Source: Candidatus Ideonella esbjergensis
Lineage (GTDB): Bacteria; Pseudomonadota; Gammaproteobacteria; Burkholderiales; Burkholderiaceae_C
Direction of reading: 5' to 3'
NCBI GenBank assembly: GCA_016710065.1
Contig: JADJLP010000014.1
Span: 1-64,000, forward strand
Length of the DNA: 64,000 bases
The translations under genes were made by a program, and so were the position numbers. How positions within the stretch are numbered: position 1 is the first letter of the stretch; each line of letters opens with the position of its first letter. The notes under the pieces were generated by a model, which ran no database searches, was not told the origin of the DNA, and saw only the letters and a program-made list of their open reading frames with translations. Below, in pieces: positions 1 to 8,880 of the stretch.

Positions 1-805
1 ATGGGCTCTGGGATTCCTGGCGACATGCGCTCAGAGTAGCGATAAAGTGGCTCAATGAATGAGCCAGTCAGTCTGACATGCGCTGTCCAGTCGGACCTGC
101 CAGGGATTGGAAAGACAGACCCAGCGTGGCAGGCGTCGTTGCATGGTGTTCGACGGACATTGCGTCCGCCATTCGGTCAAGGGCTCAAGTTGGCGCCGTG
201 GAAGCTGGCTGCAGACTGGGGGCGGCCATTCGCCTCGCCAAGGTGAGTGTCGGCGGCCACCGGAACCGGCCACTCAACCTCCGCTGCCACCGATGACTGC
301 AGAGGCCAGAAAGCCGCCGCTGATCATGTGCATGGAGGCCGACAGCGCCTCGCTGTTGAATTGCTCGGCTACGTCAGCTCTCTGCGAGCGCGATCTGGCG
401 GTACCGACCCTGAGCGGAATTGCACTCCTCGAACCTTAGTGCCGGAGAGCGGACGGTCAAACCAGTACAGCGACCCTAGTCACTTGGTCCTGCGAGGCTG
501 GCGTCCCGGGAAGGTGACTTTGGTCGTCAGCAGTGCCCCAACTGCATCAACATAGTGCGCATGCCTCCCCTGGCGACGCCTCGGCGGGCTGGACCGTCCC
601 GCGTAGAACGGCGGCGTCGCGCCGGTAATGTGGCTGCCGGTGACGTGGCTGCGCACGCGGCAGGGTGGTGAACTCTGCCGCGAGCGGCGGTGCTGCTGAT
701 GTGCACGCTGCGCCGCGTCAGATCCGACTTCATGGCAGTTGGCAAGCACGGCGTGACGCGCTACCGTCGAGGCTCGGTAGACACGCTTCGGAGGGAGAGT
801 CCAGC
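1..805. other. Stretch without a convincing gene
   Basis: Open frames exist on both strands, but they overlap one another, carry no ribosome site and have arginine/proline-rich compositions typical of antisense frames in high-GC DNA. The text resembles degenerate intergenic sequence found elsewhere in the window (around 8300-8850 and 38500-38750), with short CGGCC/GGCCG blocks. The promoter of the regulator starting at 806 must lie in the last 100-150 bases, but I could not pick out a convincing -35/-10. Confidence 0.5.
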
Positions 806-3271
806 ATGCACTCGGGCGCGTGGACATTCGACGGGGGCCGTGCGCGCATCGATGTCGCCAGCCGGCTGCTGCTGCTCGACGGCCAGCCGGCGCGGCTGGG
901 CGGACGAGCGTTCGACGTGCTCGACGCGCTGGTCGAGCGGCGCGAGCGCATCGTGACGAAGGGCGAGCTGCTGGACCTGGTGTGGCCCGGCCTCGTGGTC
1001 GAGGAGAACAACCTGCAGGTGCAGGTGATGACGCTGCGGCGCCTGCTGGGCAACGCCGCGATCGCGACCGTGTCGGGCCGCGGCTACCGCTGGACGCTGC
1101 CGGCCCACGACGACGGCGCGGCGCCGAAACTGCCGACGGCGACGGCCGGCAACGCCCTGCTGGGCCGCGCCGAACTGCTGGCCCAAGCCGCCGCCGTGCT
1201 CGACGCGGGCCAGCGGCTGCTGACGCTCACCGGGCCCGGCGGCTCGGGCAAGACGCGCGTCGCGCAACGGCTGGCGGCGCTGCGCGGCGAGCGCCAGGCC
1301 TGCTGGCTCGTGATGCTGGCCCCGGCGCGCGACATCGCTCAGTTCTGGGCCGCGCTCGCCACCGCGCTCGGCGTGCAGGAAGCCGGTGCCACGTCGCTGC
1401 CGGACCTGGTGCGCGCCTGGCTCGCCCCGCGCGCCGCACTGCTGGTGCTGGACAACCTGGAGCACCTGCCCGAAGCCAGCGCGGCGGTGGCGGGGCTGCG
1501 CGACGCCTGTCCGCAGCTGCAGCTGCTCGCCACCAGCCGCAGCCTGCTGCACGTGGCCGACGAGCAGGTGCTGCGCGTGCCGCCGCTGGCTGCCGCCGAC
1601 GCGGCCGAGCTGTTCACACGCCGTGCGGCCGAGGTCGGCCGGCCGCTGGACAGCGCGCCGGACCGCGCCGCCGTGCCGTCGATCTGCGCCCGCCTCGACG
1701 GGCTGCCGCTGGCGATCGAACTCGCCGCGTCGCGCCTGCGCGTGCTGAGCCCGGCGGCGCTGGCCGAGCGCCTGCTGCAGCGCCTGCCGCTGTTGAAGGG
1801 CGGCCCCACCGACGCCCCGAAGCGCCAGCAGACCTTGCGCGACACCATCGCCTGGAGTCACGACCTGCTGCCGGCGCCGGCGCAGGCGCTGTACCGTCGC
1901 CTAGGGGTGTTCGTCGGCGGCTGGTCGCTCGACGCGGCCGAGGCCGTCGACGACGAACCCGCATCGACGCTGGACGGCCTGGAGACGCTGCTCGAGCACA
2001 ACCTGGTGCAGCGCCTGGACGACGTCGAAGGCGCGCCGCGCTACGCAATGCTGGAGACGATCCGCGAGTTCGCGCTCGAGCAGCTGGAAGCCTCGGGCGA
2101 GGCGGCCGCCCGGCGCGACCGCCATGCGGCGCACTGCTTGCGCCTGGCCCGGACGGCGGAACCGCAGATCACCGGTGCCGGACGCGGACCGTGGCTGAAC
2201 CGGCTGCGCGCGGACCTGTCCAACCTGCGCGCCGCCCTCGCATGGACCGTGCGCGAGCGGCACGACCCCGCGCTAGGGCTGCCGCTGGCCGCCGCGATGG
2301 CCTGGCCCTGGTACTTCTTCGGCCTGTACCAGGAAGGCCGGCGCTGGCTGGCCGAAGCACTGGCCCTCGACGGCGCCCATCCGCGCGACACCGCGGCCGC
2401 ACTGTCCGGCGCCGCACGGCTGGCCACCTACGGCGGCGACCTCGCGAGCGCCGAAACGCTGGCCGCCGACAGCGTCGCACGCTGGCGCGCGCTCGACGAG
2501 CCGCGCGGCCTCGCCTTCGCGCTGTTCAACCAGGCGATCCCGTTCGCAATGCGGGGCGACTTCGCCAACTGCCGCCGCATCCTCGACGAGGCCCGCGCGC
2601 TGTTCGAGCGACTGGCCGACCCCTGGGGCATCGCGGTGACGATCGCGTATATCGGCGCGTCGCTGGGCATGCTGCCCGGCAGCGAGAACGTCGAGGCCGG
2701 GCGCCTGATGCTGGCCGAAGGCCGCGCCCGCTTCCGCGCGCTCGACGACGACTGGGGCGCCACCTTCTGCGCCTACTACCTGGGCCTGCAGGCGATGCGC
2801 GGCGGCCGCTTCGACGAGGCCTGGGCGCTGACCGCCGAGACGCTGACCTACTCGCGCTCGATCGGCGACCACTACCGCATCGCGCGCAACCTGCACCAGC
2901 TGGCCGAGATCGACCTGCTGCGCGGCCGCCTCGCCGACGCGCTGCCGCTGCTCGCCGAGAGTGTGGCGCTGAACTTCGAGCACGGGCGGCCGGGCGACAT
3001 CGCGCTGCAGATGCGCCTGCTCGCTGGCGCCGCCGAGGGCGCGGGCCGCGGCGACCTAGCGGTGCGCTGCGCGGCCTACGCCGACGCGAACGCGCAGGCC
3101 GTGACGACGATGCCGCCCGACGACCGCGCCCCGCACCTGCAGCGAGTCGAGCGGCTGCGCGCGCGCCTCGACGCCGAGCGCTGGGCCACGGCCTGGGCCG
3201 CCGGCGCGACGATGAACGCCGCCGCCGCCGCCGCGCTGATCGGCGAGCTCGGCGCTGCGAGCGGCCGCTGA
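806..3271 (+). CDS. Winged-helix transcriptional regulator with NB-ARC ATPase and TPR-like repeats
   Basis: An 821-residue one-component regulator. Residues 5-100 form an OmpR/PhoB-type winged helix (Trans_Reg_C) that ends in the usual GRGYRW strand. A P-loop ATPase follows, with Walker A GPGGSGKT at residues 143-150, a Walker B-like LLVLDNLEH, and further NB-ARC/AfsR-type motifs (ATSR, GLPLAIELAA). The C-terminal half is helical and TPR-like. Such proteins bind promoter DNA through the winged helix and use nucleotide-driven oligomerisation as a switch. An upstream in-frame start exists at 665. ATG 806 is preferred because GGAGGGAG lies about 10 bases before it and because the winged helix begins immediately after. 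The gene is convergent with the NAD(P)-binding protein at 3282. Its targets are unknown; the divergent 4365-7383 operon is a candidate only by proximity. Confidence 0.88.
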   Translation: MHSGAWTFDGGRARIDVASRLLLLDGQPARLGGRAFDVLDALVERRERIVTKGELLDLVWPGLVVEENNLQVQVMTLRRLLGNAAIATVSGRGYRWTLPAHDDGAAPKLPTATAGNALLGRAELLAQAAAVLDAGQRLLTLTGPGGSGKTRVAQRLAALRGERQACWLVMLAPARDIAQFWAALATALGVQEAGATSLPDLVRAWLAPRAALLVLDNLEHLPEASAAVAGLRDACPQLQLLATSRSLLHVADEQVLRVPPLAAADAAELFTRRAAEVGRPLDSAPDRAAVPSICARLDGLPLAIELAASRLRVLSPAALAERLLQRLPLLKGGPTDAPKRQQTLRDTIAWSHDLLPAPAQALYRRLGVFVGGWSLDAAEAVDDEPASTLDGLETLLEHNLVQRLDDVEGAPRYAMLETIREFALEQLEASGEAAARRDRHAAHCLRLARTAEPQITGAGRGPWLNRLRADLSNLRAALAWTVRERHDPALGLPLAAAMAWPWYFFGLYQEGRRWLAEALALDGAHPRDTAAALSGAARLATYGGDLASAETLAADSVARWRALDEPRGLAFALFNQAIPFAMRGDFANCRRILDEARALFERLADPWGIAVTIAYIGASLGMLPGSENVEAGRLMLAEGRARFRALDDDWGATFCAYYLGLQAMRGGRFDEAWALTAETLTYSRSIGDHYRIARNLHQLAEIDLLRGRLADALPLLAESVALNFEHGRPGDIALQMRLLAGAAEGAGRGDLAVRCAAYADANAQAVTTMPPDDRAPHLQRVERLRARLDAERWATAWAAGATMNAAAAAALIGELGAASGR

Positions 3272-3281
3272 ATGCGGCCGA

Positions 3282-4217
3282 TCAGGCCGATGGCGCCGCG
3301 CCGTGCGCGCGCACCTGCGCGGCCACGAACTCCTCCAGCCGCGTCAGCCGGATGCCGAAGCGCGCTTCGAGCTCGGCGCCGCCCTGCCAGGTCTCGCTAA
3401 AGGCGCTGTCGGGCAGGCTCGTCAGGTGCAGCAGCCGGGCGACGCCGGGGTGCAGCGGCCGAGCCAGCGCCGACAGCGCCCGTGCGACGCCCGCCGGCAG
3501 GTGCGACACCTTCAGCGGCTTGCCGGCCAGGCGCGCGTACAGCGCCGCCACCTCGCCGTTGCTCGCGTGGTCCGGCCCGCCGACCTCCAGCTGCGTGAAC
3601 GGCAGCGGCTCGTCCAGCAGCGCGCGCACGGCGAACTGCGCGACGTCGGCCGCCGCCACGAAGTTGCGCTGCTTCGTGCCGGGCCCGATCAGCTGCGCCT
3701 TGCCCTTGGCCAGCACGTTGAGGCCGTTGAACCGGTGCACGTGGTGCTCCATGAACGCGGTGGGCCGCAGCACCGCGTGCGGCAGGCCACTGGCCGCCAG
3801 CGCCTGCTCGATGCCGTGTTTGGTGCGCGCGAAATCGATTGGATGGTCAGGCGTCGCCATCAGCGCAGAGACGTAAACGAAGCGATCGACGCCGGCGGCG
3901 CGCGCAGCGGCGATCAGGTCGCGGTGCCCGGCATCGTCCACCGCCTCCGAACGCCAGCGCCCGCGCCCGAGCAGGCCGTGGGCCGCGGCGAGCACCCGTG
4001 TCACACCGGCCAGCGCGCGCTCCAGCGACGCGCGGTCGGTGAGGTCGCCGGCCACGATCTCGGCCCCGGCCGCGGCGAGCGCGGCCGCGGCTTCCGGGTG
4101 TCGGCACAGGCCGCGCACCGCGACGCCGCGCGCCAGCAGTTGACGGATGACCGGCTGCCCGAGCGCGCCGCTGGCGCCGACGACGAGCACGCGCGGGGAG
4201 GTGTTCGGTGTGTTCAT
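3282..4217 (-). CDS. NmrA-like NAD(P)-binding oxidoreductase
   Basis: A 311-residue Rossmann-fold protein. The N-terminus VLVVGASGALGQPV gives the GxxGxxG dinucleotide motif at about residues 10-20. It is followed by VRGLCRHPE (a typical NADP-selecting Arg) and a GDLTDRASLERAL segment, which together are characteristic of the NmrA/atypical short-chain dehydrogenase group. The Tyr/Lys catalytic pair of classical SDRs is not obvious, so it may be a redox sensor or an isomerase/epimerase rather than a dehydrogenase. It ends 10 bp from the end of the convergent regulator and is divergent from the membrane-protein gene at 4365. Family assignment is solid; the substrate is unknown. Confidence 0.85.
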   Translation of the reverse strand: MNTPNTSPRVLVVGASGALGQPVIRQLLARGVAVRGLCRHPEAAAALAAAGAEIVAGDLTDRASLERALAGVTRVLAAAHGLLGRGRWRSEAVDDAGHRDLIAAARAAGVDRFVYVSALMATPDHPIDFARTKHGIEQALAASGLPHAVLRPTAFMEHHVHRFNGLNVLAKGKAQLIGPGTKQRNFVAAADVAQFAVRALLDEPLPFTQLEVGGPDHASNGEVAALYARLAGKPLKVSHLPAGVARALSALARPLHPGVARLLHLTSLPDSAFSETWQGGAELEARFGIRLTRLEEFVAAQVRAHGAAPSA

Positions 4218-4364
4218 TCGTCGGCATTGTTCGCAGCAGGCGGGCCGAAGGCAACGGGCCGGGGCCTGCTTCAGCGCGCCTTTCAGAAACCTTCAGGCGC
4301 GCTCAAGGACGCGGCGCCGCCGGCCACGGACAGTGCGGACACCCCACTCGTCGAGGAGACCTGC

Positions 4365-4763
4365 ATGAACTTCCACACCCTGGCCACCTGCGCCGCCATG
4401 CTCTCGCTGCCCTTCGGCGCGGGTTTCCTGCTGCTGCCCGTGCCCAGCGCGGCGCTGTATGGCGCGTCGCTCGCCGACCCGGGCACGCAACTGCTCGGGC
4501 GCTATTTCGGCAGCGAGATCCTGATGTACGCCGCCGCCGCGTGGTCGCTGCGCGCCCTGCGTGATGCCGGGGCCCAGCGCCGCGGCGCGGCCTGGATCGC
4601 CGCCGCCACGGCAGCGGGCCTGGCGGTGACCTTGCTGGGCCTGCGCGACGGCACGCTCACCGCGCTGGGCTGGTCCAGCGTGGCGCTGTATGGCGCCTTC
4701 GCGGCCGGCTGGCTGCGCCTGGCGCTGCGGCCGGCACTCCCTCGGGTTGCGGACGTGCGATGA
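4365..4763 (+). CDS. Small four-helix membrane protein
   Basis: A 132-residue hydrophobic protein with about four predicted membrane segments (residues roughly 5-25, 45-65, 75-92 and 102-122). The longer open frame reaches back to 3303, but that part is antisense to the NmrA-like gene. ATG 4365 has a GAGGAG ribosome site 6-7 bases upstream. The next gene starts inside its stop codon (ATGA, 4760), so translation is probably coupled. It is the first gene of a five-gene operon ending with the metalloprotease. No function is recognised. Confidence 0.75.
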   Translation: MNFHTLATCAAMLSLPFGAGFLLLPVPSAALYGASLADPGTQLLGRYFGSEILMYAAAAWSLRALRDAGAQRRGAAWIAAATAAGLAVTLLGLRDGTLTALGWSSVALYGAFAAGWLRLALRPALPRVADVR

Positions 4764-4954
4764 GCACCGCACCGCCGCTTGAACTGAGCCTTCTGATGAA
4801 GGCACAGCTTGGCAAGGCCACGCCGTATGCGCTCGAAGACCTGCGCACCGGCTGGCGCCGCGAGTTTGACGGCGTCGCCGAACTGCTGCAAGCGCTCGAC
4901 CTGGTGCTGCGATCACCAACCACCCCTCCAACCGGGAGCCAAGCATGCAACTGA
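4760..4954 (+). CDS. Small protein of unknown function
   Basis: A 64-residue soluble protein whose start overlaps the stop of the membrane-protein gene (ATGA) and whose end overlaps the start of the next gene by 10 bases. This arrangement is the main evidence that it is real. The first 50 residues are amphipathic and look helical; the tail is Ser/Pro/Thr-rich. I do not recognise a family. Confidence 0.5.
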   Translation: MSTAPPLELSLLMKAQLGKATPYALEDLRTGWRREFDGVAELLQALDLVLRSPTTPPTGSQACN

Positions 4955-5457
4955 ATCCCCGTGTCACACGCCTCGCCGCCCTTGTGCTGCTGACCGGCGC
5001 GCTGTCGCCCGCACGGGCCCTGACCGGCGCCTGGGCCGGCGAGATGGCCAGCGCCGAAGGCGAACGCGTCGAGATGACCTACACCTTCTCGCCGCGCGGT
5101 GCGCTGGTGCTGCAGATGCCGTCGACCGGCGGCATGCGGACGGTCGAGGTCGGCTACCTCGGGCAGTCCGAGAGCTGGCTCCCGCCCAACGGCGGCGTGG
5201 CCACGGGCCGGGTGCTGTCGTACAGCGCGGGCCCTGCCCACTTCCAGGCCACGATCTCGATCTCGGCCGATCGCCGGCTCTTCGAGGGCGTTCTGCAGCA
5301 GGAGCGCATCCAGCTGTCGCTCAGCTTCCAGCAGCAGGGCAGCGAGGTGCACGCGATCGTCCAGCAGAGAACCGAGGCCACGACAGTCGGTGAGCCCTTC
5401 CAGCCCAAAACCCAGATCACCACGACGCTGCACCGCGGCGTGCTGGTCCAGCGCTGA
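4945..5457 (+). CDS. Secreted protein of unknown function
   Basis: A 170-residue protein with a classical Sec signal peptide: positively charged MQLNPRVTR, a hydrophobic core LAALVLLTGAL and a likely cleavage after ARA around residue 26. The mature part is predominantly beta (alternating hydrophobic strands, GEMASAEGERVEMTYTFS and so on) and has no cysteine. It probably acts in the periplasm with its operon partners, an inner-membrane protein and a secreted metalloprotease. No family is recognised. Confidence 0.7.
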   Translation: MQLNPRVTRLAALVLLTGALSPARALTGAWAGEMASAEGERVEMTYTFSPRGALVLQMPSTGGMRTVEVGYLGQSESWLPPNGGVATGRVLSYSAGPAHFQATISISADRRLFEGVLQQERIQLSLSFQQQGSEVHAIVQQRTEATTVGEPFQPKTQITTTLHRGVLVQR

Positions 5458-5469
5458 GCGGAGACGGGC

Positions 5470-6030
5470 ATGCAGGATCACCTCGAACTGGTGTTCGTCA
5501 TCGGCACGCTGCTGCTGCGCCTCGCCCTCGTCGTGGCTGGTGTGGTCTTCGCAAGCTACGGATTCCGGCTGTTCGCCCGCGTGCGAGCTGCCGGCAGCGC
5601 GGAGATCTCGATCGGCAAGATGCTGCGCCTGAACCTGGTGCAAGTGGCACCCGGTGTCTTCTTCGCGTTGTTCGGCGCCTCGGTGCTGCTGTACGGCATT
5701 CACCGCCAACCCACCCTGCAGATTCAGGACGGCCTGCGCCAGGTGGCGCTGGCCGGCGCCACGCCGCCGGCAGCGCCCGCGGCCGACCGCGCCGCGCAGC
5801 TGCGGGCGATGCAGCAGATCGCCTGGCTCAACCGGATCCGGGTGGACGCTGCCAGTGACCCCGTGGACGTCGCCGACGCGGCACGCTGGTCGCGCGACAT
5901 CCGCCTGGCCTTGATGCGCAGCGTGTGGCATCCGGACTGGGGCGAGCGGGCGGCATTCGAGGCGTGGGTGCGCGATCCGGCGAGCACCACGGTCAATGTG
6001 GCCGCCCAGGCGGTGTTCGACAGGAGGTGA
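5470..6030 (+). CDS. Two-helix inner-membrane protein
   Basis: A 186-residue protein with one membrane segment at residues 7-28 (VFVIGTLLLRLALVVAGVVF) and a second around 58-78. These are followed by a soluble, Ala/Arg-rich C-terminal domain of about 100 residues. It starts 12 bases after the secreted protein and ends 3 bases before the metalloprotease gene, so the three are very likely co-translated. It could tether or regulate the protease. Function not recognised. Confidence 0.7.
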   Translation: MQDHLELVFVIGTLLLRLALVVAGVVFASYGFRLFARVRAAGSAEISIGKMLRLNLVQVAPGVFFALFGASVLLYGIHRQPTLQIQDGLRQVALAGATPPAAPAADRAAQLRAMQQIAWLNRIRVDAASDPVDVADAARWSRDIRLALMRSVWHPDWGERAAFEAWVRDPASTTVNVAAQAVFDRR

Positions 6031-6033
6031 ACC

Positions 6034-7383
6034 ATGTTCCATTCGATCTGCCGCGGGATGGGCACCGCGGCACTGCTGGGGCTCTGCGTCGGCGCTCGCG
6101 CCGACCAGCCGGCGATCTACGCGCCGTCGGTGCTGGCCGAATGGCACGACGAGTTCCGCGACGTGCTGTCCGGGCACCTGGCGCGCTACCGCGAGTCGCT
6201 GTCGCCTGGCGATCGGGCGCAAGTCGAACTGCTGCGCCTGTACCTTCCGCAGGACGGGGAGAAGTGGCCGTTCCAGTTCCAGGTGGGCTACGGCATGCTG
6301 GAGATGCCCGTCGCGTCGCTGATGTTCCTGAAGGACATGGCGATGGCCGAGGCCTGGCTGAAGACGCAGCAGCTGTCGCCCAGCACCCTGTCCGACTACA
6401 TGGGCGCACTACGCCATGGCCGGCTGAGCGGCGTCGCCCCGGCGCGGCGGGCGCCACTGGCGGCCCTGGGCGTGCCTGCCGACGCGGCCAATGACCCGCT
6501 GGTGCTCGAGCGCCGCAACGACACGCTGGACAAGCTGCTGCTGTTCCTGATCGCGCACGAACTCGGGCACCTGCTGCAGCCCGGCGCGCTGGAGCCGCAG
6601 CGCCGCTGCCAGCACAAGCCCCCGCTGCCCTCGTGCAGCCACGAGGCGCTGCGGGCGTCCGAGCGCGCGGCCGACGAGATTGCCGTCGTGCTGATGCTCA
6701 GGGTGGGCTTCGTGCCCAACCCGGCGGCCCTGCTGTTCGCTCTGCAGGCGCGGTATCAGGATGGCGACGCTGCGCCGACCCACCCGGTCGACGCCGACCG
6801 CGTGCTCGCACTGCGCAACGCCATCGATCAGCGTGCCGACGCCTTCGCCCGAGCCACCCGAGACCCGGTGCAGGGCCTTGTGCGGCTGCAGGAGCTTTCG
6901 AAGTCGCTGAAGGACCTTGCCGACGGCCTGGCGGACCCGGGGCTGGTGAAACACCAATCCGCGATTGCCCGGACGCTGGAACCCGAGGATCTGCTGCCCC
7001 GGCACACGCCGGTGCCGACGCTGCGGCCCGGACTGTCGGCTCGCTTTGCCAGCGCGCCGGGCACCGGCTACCACCGTGGCGAGCTGCACGTCGGGCCGGG
7101 CGCCGAGCCGCTGGACATGCAGGTGCTCTGGGCCGCTTCGCCGACGACGGGCACGGCCCAGATCGTCCTCAACGGCATCCGGGGGCACTGGACCCGAAGC
7201 GTCACCACGGGCGGCCGCGTCACCTACGTGATGGACGTGGGCGGCGATCTCTACGACGTGAGCTTCGACGGCGTACCCGGCGAACAACCGGTCGAAGGGT
7301 TCTGGCGTTCACGCAGCGATCCCGCCGCCTCGGGCCGGATCATCCTGCGGCGGGCCTCGCCGCTGACGCGAATCAAGGTATGA
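6034..7383 (+). CDS. Secreted zinc metalloprotease (M48-like ExxAD type)
   Basis: A 449-residue protein with an N-terminal signal sequence (hydrophobic TAALLGLCVGA, predicted cleavage near ARA at residues 21-24). The zinc site is explicit: HELGH at residues 175-179, and ERAADE at 210-215, which supplies the third ligand Glu and the Asp of an ExxAD motif as in M48-type gluzincins. A segment with two cysteines (RCQHKPPLPSCSH) sits between the two motifs and may be a disulphide loop. The region after residue 330 is beta-rich and may be a substrate or wall-binding domain. It is the last gene of its operon, preceded by a GGAGG-like site at 6023-6028. Substrate unknown. Confidence 0.8.
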   Translation: MFHSICRGMGTAALLGLCVGARADQPAIYAPSVLAEWHDEFRDVLSGHLARYRESLSPGDRAQVELLRLYLPQDGEKWPFQFQVGYGMLEMPVASLMFLKDMAMAEAWLKTQQLSPSTLSDYMGALRHGRLSGVAPARRAPLAALGVPADAANDPLVLERRNDTLDKLLLFLIAHELGHLLQPGALEPQRRCQHKPPLPSCSHEALRASERAADEIAVVLMLRVGFVPNPAALLFALQARYQDGDAAPTHPVDADRVLALRNAIDQRADAFARATRDPVQGLVRLQELSKSLKDLADGLADPGLVKHQSAIARTLEPEDLLPRHTPVPTLRPGLSARFASAPGTGYHRGELHVGPGAEPLDMQVLWAASPTTGTAQIVLNGIRGHWTRSVTTGGRVTYVMDVGGDLYDVSFDGVPGEQPVEGFWRSRSDPAASGRIILRRASPLTRIKV

Positions 7384-7655
7384 CCCGGCGCGGGCGGCCC
7401 AAGTGTCAGGCGGGGCTTCTGTCAGCACGATGGTACGAGTGCACCCGGCGATCGCCCTTCGACGAGTAGCGGCGGTGCGTGTAGAAGCGTGGGCGGATGC
7501 CGCACGCCACGAGCTTCAAATGCTTGAGATCCCAGGAAACGGTCGGTCGCGAACGGCTGCAACTGGCCGAGACCTCCAGTCGGCCCGTGCGCCATATCGC
7601 TGCCATTGAGCGTGGGCCGCGCCCTTTCCGATAAAGGCGCGGCCGACTTCATTGA

Positions 7656-8279
7656 TCAGATCTCCGTCTGCTCGGATATCTCGAGCGCGTCGTCGACATC
7701 GATGCCGAGGTACCTCACTGTTGACTCGAGCTTGGAGTGTCCAAGCAGCAGTTGGACGGCGCGGAGGTTCTTCGTGCGCCGGTAGATCAGCGTGGCCTTG
7801 GTCCTGCGCATCGAATGCGTCCCGTAGTCGGCTCGGTCCAGACCAAGTTCGTCGACCCAGTGCCCGAGGATCCTGGCGTACTGTCGCGTGCCGAGATGGG
7901 GTGAGTCATGAAGCCTGCTCGGAAACAGGAAGTCCTCCGGCTTCAACCGCGCGAGCTTGATCCACGCCTGAACGGCATCCCGGGCAGCCGGCGTGATTTC
8001 AAACTGAACCGGGCGCTGCGTCTTGTGCTGGACAACGATGGCGCGGGTGGCCACTTGCTCGCCATGGCTTACGTCCCGGACCTTGAGGCCGACCAAGTCG
8101 CAGCCTCGCAACTTGCTGTCAATGCCGAGGTTGAAGAGCGCCAGTTCGCGAACGCGGCCTTCCATCTGCAGTCGTACGCGCAAGGCCCAGATGTCCTTGA
8201 GCTTGAACGGCGCCTTCTGCCCGACGAGCTTGCCCTTGTTCCACGGCTCGCGATGAACGGCATGGCCTGGTGTTCCCAT
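7656..8279 (-). CDS. Solitary tyrosine recombinase (short form)
   Basis: A 207-residue protein consisting almost only of the catalytic domain of a tyrosine recombinase. Visible active-site residues are the first Arg in SKLRGCDLVGL, the HSMRR box (His-x-x-Arg), a second His in LLLGHSKLEST and the nucleophile Tyr in VRYLGID. The usual N-terminal core-binding domain is missing, as is common in this short, widely scattered recombinase type. It starts at ATG 8279 and has unassigned DNA on both sides. I could not identify attachment-site repeats. The element it moved, if any, is not delimited. Confidence 0.88.
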   Translation of the reverse strand: MGTPGHAVHREPWNKGKLVGQKAPFKLKDIWALRVRLQMEGRVRELALFNLGIDSKLRGCDLVGLKVRDVSHGEQVATRAIVVQHKTQRPVQFEITPAARDAVQAWIKLARLKPEDFLFPSRLHDSPHLGTRQYARILGHWVDELGLDRADYGTHSMRRTKATLIYRRTKNLRAVQLLLGHSKLESTVRYLGIDVDDALEISEQTEI

Positions 8280-8880
8280 GATGGTCTCCCATCGAGTTGA
8301 GGGCCACGCAGGATGCGCTTAACCGGCGCCGAGGCGCCCGTTCTCGGTCAAGCGGGTTGCTCGGCGCTCAATGCCGGAGGTCAGCTTTGGAGCGGACGTG
8401 CGAATTCACGGACGCGGCCAGGAGCTGAATGTGGCGAGTGTCGGCTTGCCGGCCGCCTGAATGTGTGCGCGGAACCCTTCGCCGCCGCTGAATGACCGTC
8501 CGCTCCCCGCCTGAGCTCGCGTTTTTCATGCGCGAAGCTTATAACAGTTGGCAATGCGGTCGGTGGTTAGGAGTAGCTATACGCCGTGGCGAGAAATCGG
8601 CCACCACCACCATAGGAGCGTTGGATCGGCCAGGAGCGGTGCCGCGCGTCGAGCGCAATGCAAAGGGACCTGCCGACTGCATTAGCTCGTCCCGATCGTC
8701 AGGTCTTGGGTTGCTGGTTTCGAACCTTGACTGACTCCGGTGGGTCGTGTCCGGAGGAAGGTGGATGGCGTCAGCTGTCGCTCAACAATTTCGCCGGCGA
8801 AGGTTCGCTACTGGGCGTGACGCCGACATGACAGTCCCGGCCAGGACCAGCCTCTGGTGGGCGGCGGCTTTGTGGCAGCG
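8280..8880. other. Non-coding spacer with degenerate dispersed repeat text
   Basis: No open frame here has a ribosome site or recognisable product. Near 8731-8765 the sequence resembles 38618-38650 (a shared TGACTCC-x2-TGGGTCG core followed by TCC-x-GA), which points to a dispersed intergenic repeat. Upstream signals for the recombinase (minus strand) should lie in the first 100 bases. Confidence 0.4.

Noticed and set aside
820..3876. A 1018-codon open frame overlapping the regulator gene
   Set aside because: Arg/Ala/Pro-only composition without motifs; it is the +1 shadow of the 806-3271 gene in very GC-rich DNA.
3303..4763. 486-codon form of the small membrane protein
   Set aside because: The first 350 codons are antisense to the NmrA-like gene; ATG 4365 follows GAGGAG.
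8279..8880. Integron attC or phage attachment site beside the tyrosine recombinase
   Set aside because: No core site pair or imperfect inverted repeat could be matched on either side; the enzyme is also not an IntI type.
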